NCBI GenBank assembly: GCA_017622875.1
Contig: JAGAQG010000046.1
Location: 1 to 64,000 of the forward strand
Direction of reading: 5' to 3'
DNA: 64,000 nt
Source of the DNA: Lachnospiraceae bacterium
GTDB lineage: Bacteria > Bacillota > Clostridia > Lachnospirales > Lachnospiraceae
Shown: positions 61,401 to 64,000 of the stretch, piece after piece
Position numbering within the stretch: position 1 is the stretch's first letter
Layout of the letters: the number at the start of each line of letters is the position of its first letter
Translations under genes and position numbers: made by a program
Notes under the pieces: model-generated
What the model saw: the letters and a program-made list of their open reading frames with translations, nothing else
Told to the model about the DNA's origin: nothing
Databases searched by the model: none

Positions 61401-62309
61401 GAATATTATGTGACATATTTACAATATAACGAAGAACTTTATACTCAATTAAAGTATTTAAAGAGTTTGAAAAGATTAGCAATCGCGAAAGAGCATATGG
61501 GATATGTCTGCGAGATGCAGGAACGCTATAACGAAGCAGAAAAGTACTATGGAGAAAGTCTGGAACATTATGAATACATTTACCAGAAGACGAAGAATAT
61601 TTCTTCACTTAGGGATCTGGCTGTTGGAAATGAAAGAATGGGGTGTGTTTACGAAACTGAAGAGAACTATATAGAAGCAGAAAAATACTTTGCAAATGAA
61701 TTAAAATACAGCCGTGAGTTATATCAAAAAACAAATTCCTTGAAAGATATTCATATGATGGCAATCGCATGTTCTAATCTGGCTGGAATAAGCAGAACTT
61801 ATCAAAAATACGAAAGTGCTGAGCAGTATTATAAAGAAGGAATGGGGTATTATGAGCAGATTCATATGAAGGAGAACAGCATAAACAGTCTGGAATCTTT
61901 ATCAATCTGTTTGGAAAATATGGGTTCACTTTACCGTATGCAGAAGCTTTATGAAGAAGCAGTACAATGTTTTAGAAAAAGCATCGGATACAGTGAAGAA
62001 ATTGCTGCGAGAATCAGAGATGAATACAGTTTAAAAGATCTGGCACTGGGATATGAAAAGCTTGGAAACACATTTGCAGAGATTAAAAATTTATCGGATG
62101 CGAAGGAAAGCTATGAGAAGGCTTTGACTTTATCCAATGAAATTTATGAATTGCATGGTACAGATACAAATAAAAGGCGGATTGAAAGAATCTCTGAAAA
62201 ACTGGATGAATTAAATACAGCGGAAATAAGGAAAGAGTCAGAAGAGATAGAAACAAAACCTGAAACATTATTTTCAAAATTATTCAGGAGAATAAAGAAA
62301 AACCCTTGA
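58416..62309 (+). CDS. DUF4062-NACHT/STAND NTPase with TPR repeats, possible defence protein
   Basis: 1297 residues. The N-terminal DUF4062 domain has MKHIFISSTFRDMQAERDLV and VGERYGWIP. An NTPase follows with Walker A GNVGSGKTS at about 272 and Walker B YFCIDALDQL at about 371. After a helical STAND part, at least ten TPR-like repeats (about 745-1280) carry motifs such as YNEAEKYYGESLEHYEYIY and YEEAVQCFRKSIGYSEEIA. DUF4062-STAND-TPR proteins are sensor switches, and some related STAND proteins recognise phage proteins. The start at 58416 follows GGGAGAGGG. It is a lone gene, and its target is not known. Confidence 0.75.
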   Translation: MKHIFISSTFRDMQAERDLVQERVLPELKEKARKYGENVGVIDLRWGVDTSELETEEGSRKVLSVCLDEIERSHPYMLIFVGERYGWIPDAKMIQNAVEEKADKIILDDFEKSITALEIEFGALSEYYGELDKCVVCFRSPLAHLISDEEEKKIYLETNPNAVKKLQTLQERMKKLLGGRVIEYTADWNEKEKLFENFRTVNGEALEDAISNAYLTMFQKNWEDCANLTWQQKEQLEVQALMESKLKSFRGRKALIEQYIQQIEKTNVLILQGNVGSGKTSILCKIMQKLENDDKKVFRFISGNSARSSSAFDLLKQMVWFLEELLEVREHFKADDSEYHFENKKQEKSSKYKEWMKRMELLCEQIPSELSVYFCIDALDQLEQDEHVKKMDFIPFERENIHIIATCTPEFQLPVAFETPKRFVEKVPLLSVDDAMEVIAGLSAGSYKTVYEIIKSVMLEKADAGNPLYLSFLMQRLNMMNQEELRNAVNEQEIIEMGVQIVKNIPEDLESAAVHVLDGAIRRLTDTPKALKEIQNLLAVSRNGLRVEDLKNMVEADGNIYQTLDMTRLMKYLEDFYVLYSDGRIDFGHKIIRKGLREKLRDEKIYQQKILNYLKKLPEEDSLRNREGMYFARELDDLEFGEELLIEARKEGKKELLRAIADEAVKDQGDFYCRIIRNVTAAHDENRTAYMRAFFLENFDELLDSSEAEQQTIGKILHEVECLCRESYEKSQALWNLRPLAICWGKLGSYYKSQGDYKNAEVYYKKYVWGIEQSNQETGTTMSFESLSNANMKLGDLYETKGLYKEAKESFEKALSYSEHGYEKSRWLSSYSLIAKANGKLANIYMMLGDYEESEKYWLSFHENSKRLYEEAGDSALWYLMASNDGLGIICEEKKQYAKAEANYREALEYGKRRYEKFKDLGSLSDLASLRRKVGVICEKQRRFKEAEVLYFEALQNSKQLHEKQNNVHSLHELGLSTEYLGLLYDAQEQYEKAEEYYVTYLQYNEELYTQLKYLKSLKRLAIAKEHMGYVCEMQERYNEAEKYYGESLEHYEYIYQKTKNISSLRDLAVGNERMGCVYETEENYIEAEKYFANELKYSRELYQKTNSLKDIHMMAIACSNLAGISRTYQKYESAEQYYKEGMGYYEQIHMKENSINSLESLSICLENMGSLYRMQKLYEEAVQCFRKSIGYSEEIAARIRDEYSLKDLALGYEKLGNTFAEIKNLSDAKESYEKALTLSNEIYELHGTDTNKRRIERISEKLDELNTAEIRKESEEIETKPETLFSKLFRRIKKNP

Positions 62310-62326
62310 TTTTTCAAGGGTTTTTT
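62300..62326 (+). terminator. Terminator after the STAND gene
   Basis: AAACCCTTGA pairs with TCAAGGGTTT around a short T-rich loop, followed by TTTT. The stop codon TGA lies in the stem. Confidence 0.85.
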
Positions 62327-62327
62327 A

Positions 62328-62410
62328 TGCAGGAGATGGGACTTGAACCCACACGCTGTTGCCAGCGTCAGATTTTGAGTCTGATGCGTCTGCCATTCCG
62401 CCACTCCTGC
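62328..62410 (-). tRNA. tRNA-Leu (CAA)
   Basis: On the minus strand: acceptor GCAGGAG with CTCCTGC, a long variable arm (GCTGGCAACAGC) as in leucine tRNAs, anticodon arm CAGA-CTCAAAA-TCTG with CAA, and T arm GTGGG-TTCAAGT-CCCAT. The 3' A is present and CCA is not encoded. Confidence 0.93.
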
Positions 62411-62548
62411 GCACTATTTTGCTGACTGAGCTATAGTAACACATTCCAAATAGTTTTGCAAGTGCTTTTTCAAAAAAGAGAGGTTGTGTAAATATGTGGT
62501 GGAGTGGTATCATAGGGCTAAGATAACGCCTCAGGGAGGATGAAAGAG

Positions 62549-64000
62549 ATGATTTGGAATATTGGAATTTATTTATCAGGTGCAGTTTTTCTTGTAACAA
62601 TCGTTATCATTTTATTGACTGCAAGGAAAAACAACAGTATAAAAATAGAAAATAAATTGACTTTTTTAATGGGCGGTATCGCAGTTTCTGCAATATTTTT
62701 CTTTTTTCCAATTTGCTACACAATCTATCAGGGTGGTGCAAGTGGACTATTTATCAGTATTTTTGAAACAGTCCACAACGTTCTATTATTGTTTGTAGTT
62801 TGTGGTGATCTTGGCTTGATCAGCGAATCAGTGGTGGACTTAGAGCCTGGCTTACGCACTGCATATGAAGTTTTTGGAGCATTTTTCGTAACATTTTCTC
62901 CGCTCCTGACTTTTGGAGCAGTGCTGTCTCTGTTTAAGAATGCATTAATGTATCAGAAATTTCTGATGCATTATTTTTCAGATGCTTACATATTTTCAGA
63001 ATTAAATGAAAAATCACTGGCTCTCGCAGAAAGTTTAAAAGATGCGGATAAAAAATGTCTCCTGATTTTTACGGATGTCTTTGAAAACGAAGAGGAACGC
63101 AGCTATGAGCTTGGAAACAATGCCAATGCATTGGGGGCTCTTTGTTTTAAATCGGATATTGCCTCTATAGATTTTAAATTCCACAGTAAAAAAAGTCAGC
63201 TTCATTTTATGGTCATGGGTGAGGATGAATCTGAAAATATTTCACAGACACTGACACTTACTCAAAAATATCAGGAATGTGAAAATGTAAGAATTGATGT
63301 TTTTGCAAAATCCATAGAAGCCGAACTGCTTCTTAAAACAGTGGAAAAAGGAAAAATAAAAATGATTCGCCGCTTAAACGATGTTCAGTCTTTGATATCA
63401 AGAATCCTCTATGAGACTGGTGGAGAGATTTTTGAGCATAGTATTGAAGAAAGTGGTGAAAAACGAATCTCGGCCCTGATTCTTGGTATGGGGCAGTATG
63501 GTCTTGAAATGGCAAAAGCACTGACCTGGTTTTGTCAGATGACAGGATATCGTTTTGAAATGAACGTGATTGACAGGAATCCGGATGCAGAAGAAAATTT
63601 TGAAATGCTTTGTCCGGAGCTGTTGTCACCGAAATATAATGGCACCTGTATTGATGGGGAACCACAGTATAAAATCAATATTTACTCTGGTATGGATGTA
63701 AATACAAGCAGTTTTAGAAAATTGTTGGGACAGATACCTTCTCCGACCTATGTATTTGTATGTCTTGGAAGCGATGCACAGAATGTGAAATCAGCGATAG
63801 ACATCAGATCTTACTATGCAGAGAATGAGTTTCAGCCAAGAATTCAGGCTGTTCTATATAACAGCAGTGAGAAGGATGCTTTATATAAAGCAAAGTATAA
63901 TGACAGAAATGATACCGCGGAGTACAAAATTGATTTTGTAGGAGATATTAAAACTTCCTATTCTCAGGAAGTAATTTTAAATTCTGAGGTAGAAAAGAAA
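62549..64000 (+). CDS. Membrane protein with TrkA-N-like Rossmann domain (partial)
   Basis: At least 484 residues, open at the right edge of the window. Three hydrophobic segments lie near residues 5-24, 35-55 and 65-85, with a fourth near 105-125. A soluble part with KCLLIFTDVFENEEERSYE and a second Rossmann-like segment ALILGMGQYGLEMAKALTW (about 310) follow, resembling the TrkA-N nucleotide-binding fold. AGGGAGG precedes the ATG at 62549 by 9 bases. No known family was recognised; it may be a nucleotide-gated membrane protein. Confidence 0.6.
   Translation, partial: MIWNIGIYLSGAVFLVTIVIILLTARKNNSIKIENKLTFLMGGIAVSAIFFFFPICYTIYQGGASGLFISIFETVHNVLLLFVVCGDLGLISESVVDLEPGLRTAYEVFGAFFVTFSPLLTFGAVLSLFKNALMYQKFLMHYFSDAYIFSELNEKSLALAESLKDADKKCLLIFTDVFENEEERSYELGNNANALGALCFKSDIASIDFKFHSKKSQLHFMVMGEDESENISQTLTLTQKYQECENVRIDVFAKSIEAELLLKTVEKGKIKMIRRLNDVQSLISRILYETGGEIFEHSIEESGEKRISALILGMGQYGLEMAKALTWFCQMTGYRFEMNVIDRNPDAEENFEMLCPELLSPKYNGTCIDGEPQYKINIYSGMDVNTSSFRKLLGQIPSPTYVFVCLGSDAQNVKSAIDIRSYYAENEFQPRIQAVLYNSSEKDALYKAKYNDRNDTAEYKIDFVGDIKTSYSQEVILNSEVEKK

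Noticed and set aside
1-64000. CRISPR arrays
   Set aside because: No series of regularly spaced direct repeats and no cas genes were seen.

Overview
The window looks like a chromosomal segment of a spore-forming Firmicute of the Lachnospiraceae type carrying an integrated tailed phage. The reasons are low GC, AGGAGG-type ribosome binding sites, a cotJA-cotJB-cotJC spore-coat operon, a giant fused acyl-CoA dehydratase activase, an LLH-family holin and many phage genes typical of gut Clostridia. The genus cannot be fixed from the sequence alone.

Left host flank (1-14981): the 3' end of a 23S rRNA gene with no 5S gene behind it; a class B sortase; a short SIR2-like gene, hisH, hisF and ung in one direction; a BlaI/BlaR1-like repressor and membrane metallopeptidase pair with palindromic operators; three secreted or membrane-anchored proteins of unknown function; a 1414-residue acyl-CoA dehydratase activase on the minus strand; and a rhomboid-like membrane protein with a zinc-binding tail.

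Prophage (about 14968-54108, 39 kb): it is inserted inside cotJC and splits the metal-binding motif of the encoded manganese-catalase-like coat protein. A large serine recombinase lies 26 bp from attL. It is preceded by a leader that can fold as either a terminator or an antiterminator. The lysogeny region holds two XRE regulators, a perfect LexA box in front of a 31-residue gene, and a strong early promoter. The early region has small genes mixed with phage tRNAs, an HUH replication protein and an RNase H-like protein. It also has two proteins whose 3' ends show a mutation pattern like that of diversity-generating retroelements, a frameshifted PAPS-reductase-like gene, and an HNH nuclease. 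A split initiator-tRNA relic with a PD-(D/E)XK nuclease gene in its anticodon loop precedes the late operon. The late operon runs terminase, portal, MuF protein fused to a metalloprotease toxin with a probable immunity gene, scaffold, capsid, connectors, tail, LRR fibre, holin and lysozyme.

Right host flank (54095-64000): the N-terminal part of cotJC with cotJB and cotJA, a GT14-type glycosyltransferase, a two-gene threonine/serine exporter, lysA, a 1297-residue DUF4062-STAND-TPR protein that may be a defence protein, tRNA-Leu, and the start of a membrane protein with a Rossmann domain that runs off the window.

Taken together, excision of the prophage would restore an intact cotJC frame, so the element resembles the sporulation-gene intervening elements known from other spore formers. 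The strongest candidates for new biology are the recombinase leader, the two diversified variable regions without a reverse transcriptase in the window, the tRNA split by a nuclease gene with no room for an intron, and the MuF metalloprotease with its neighbour.
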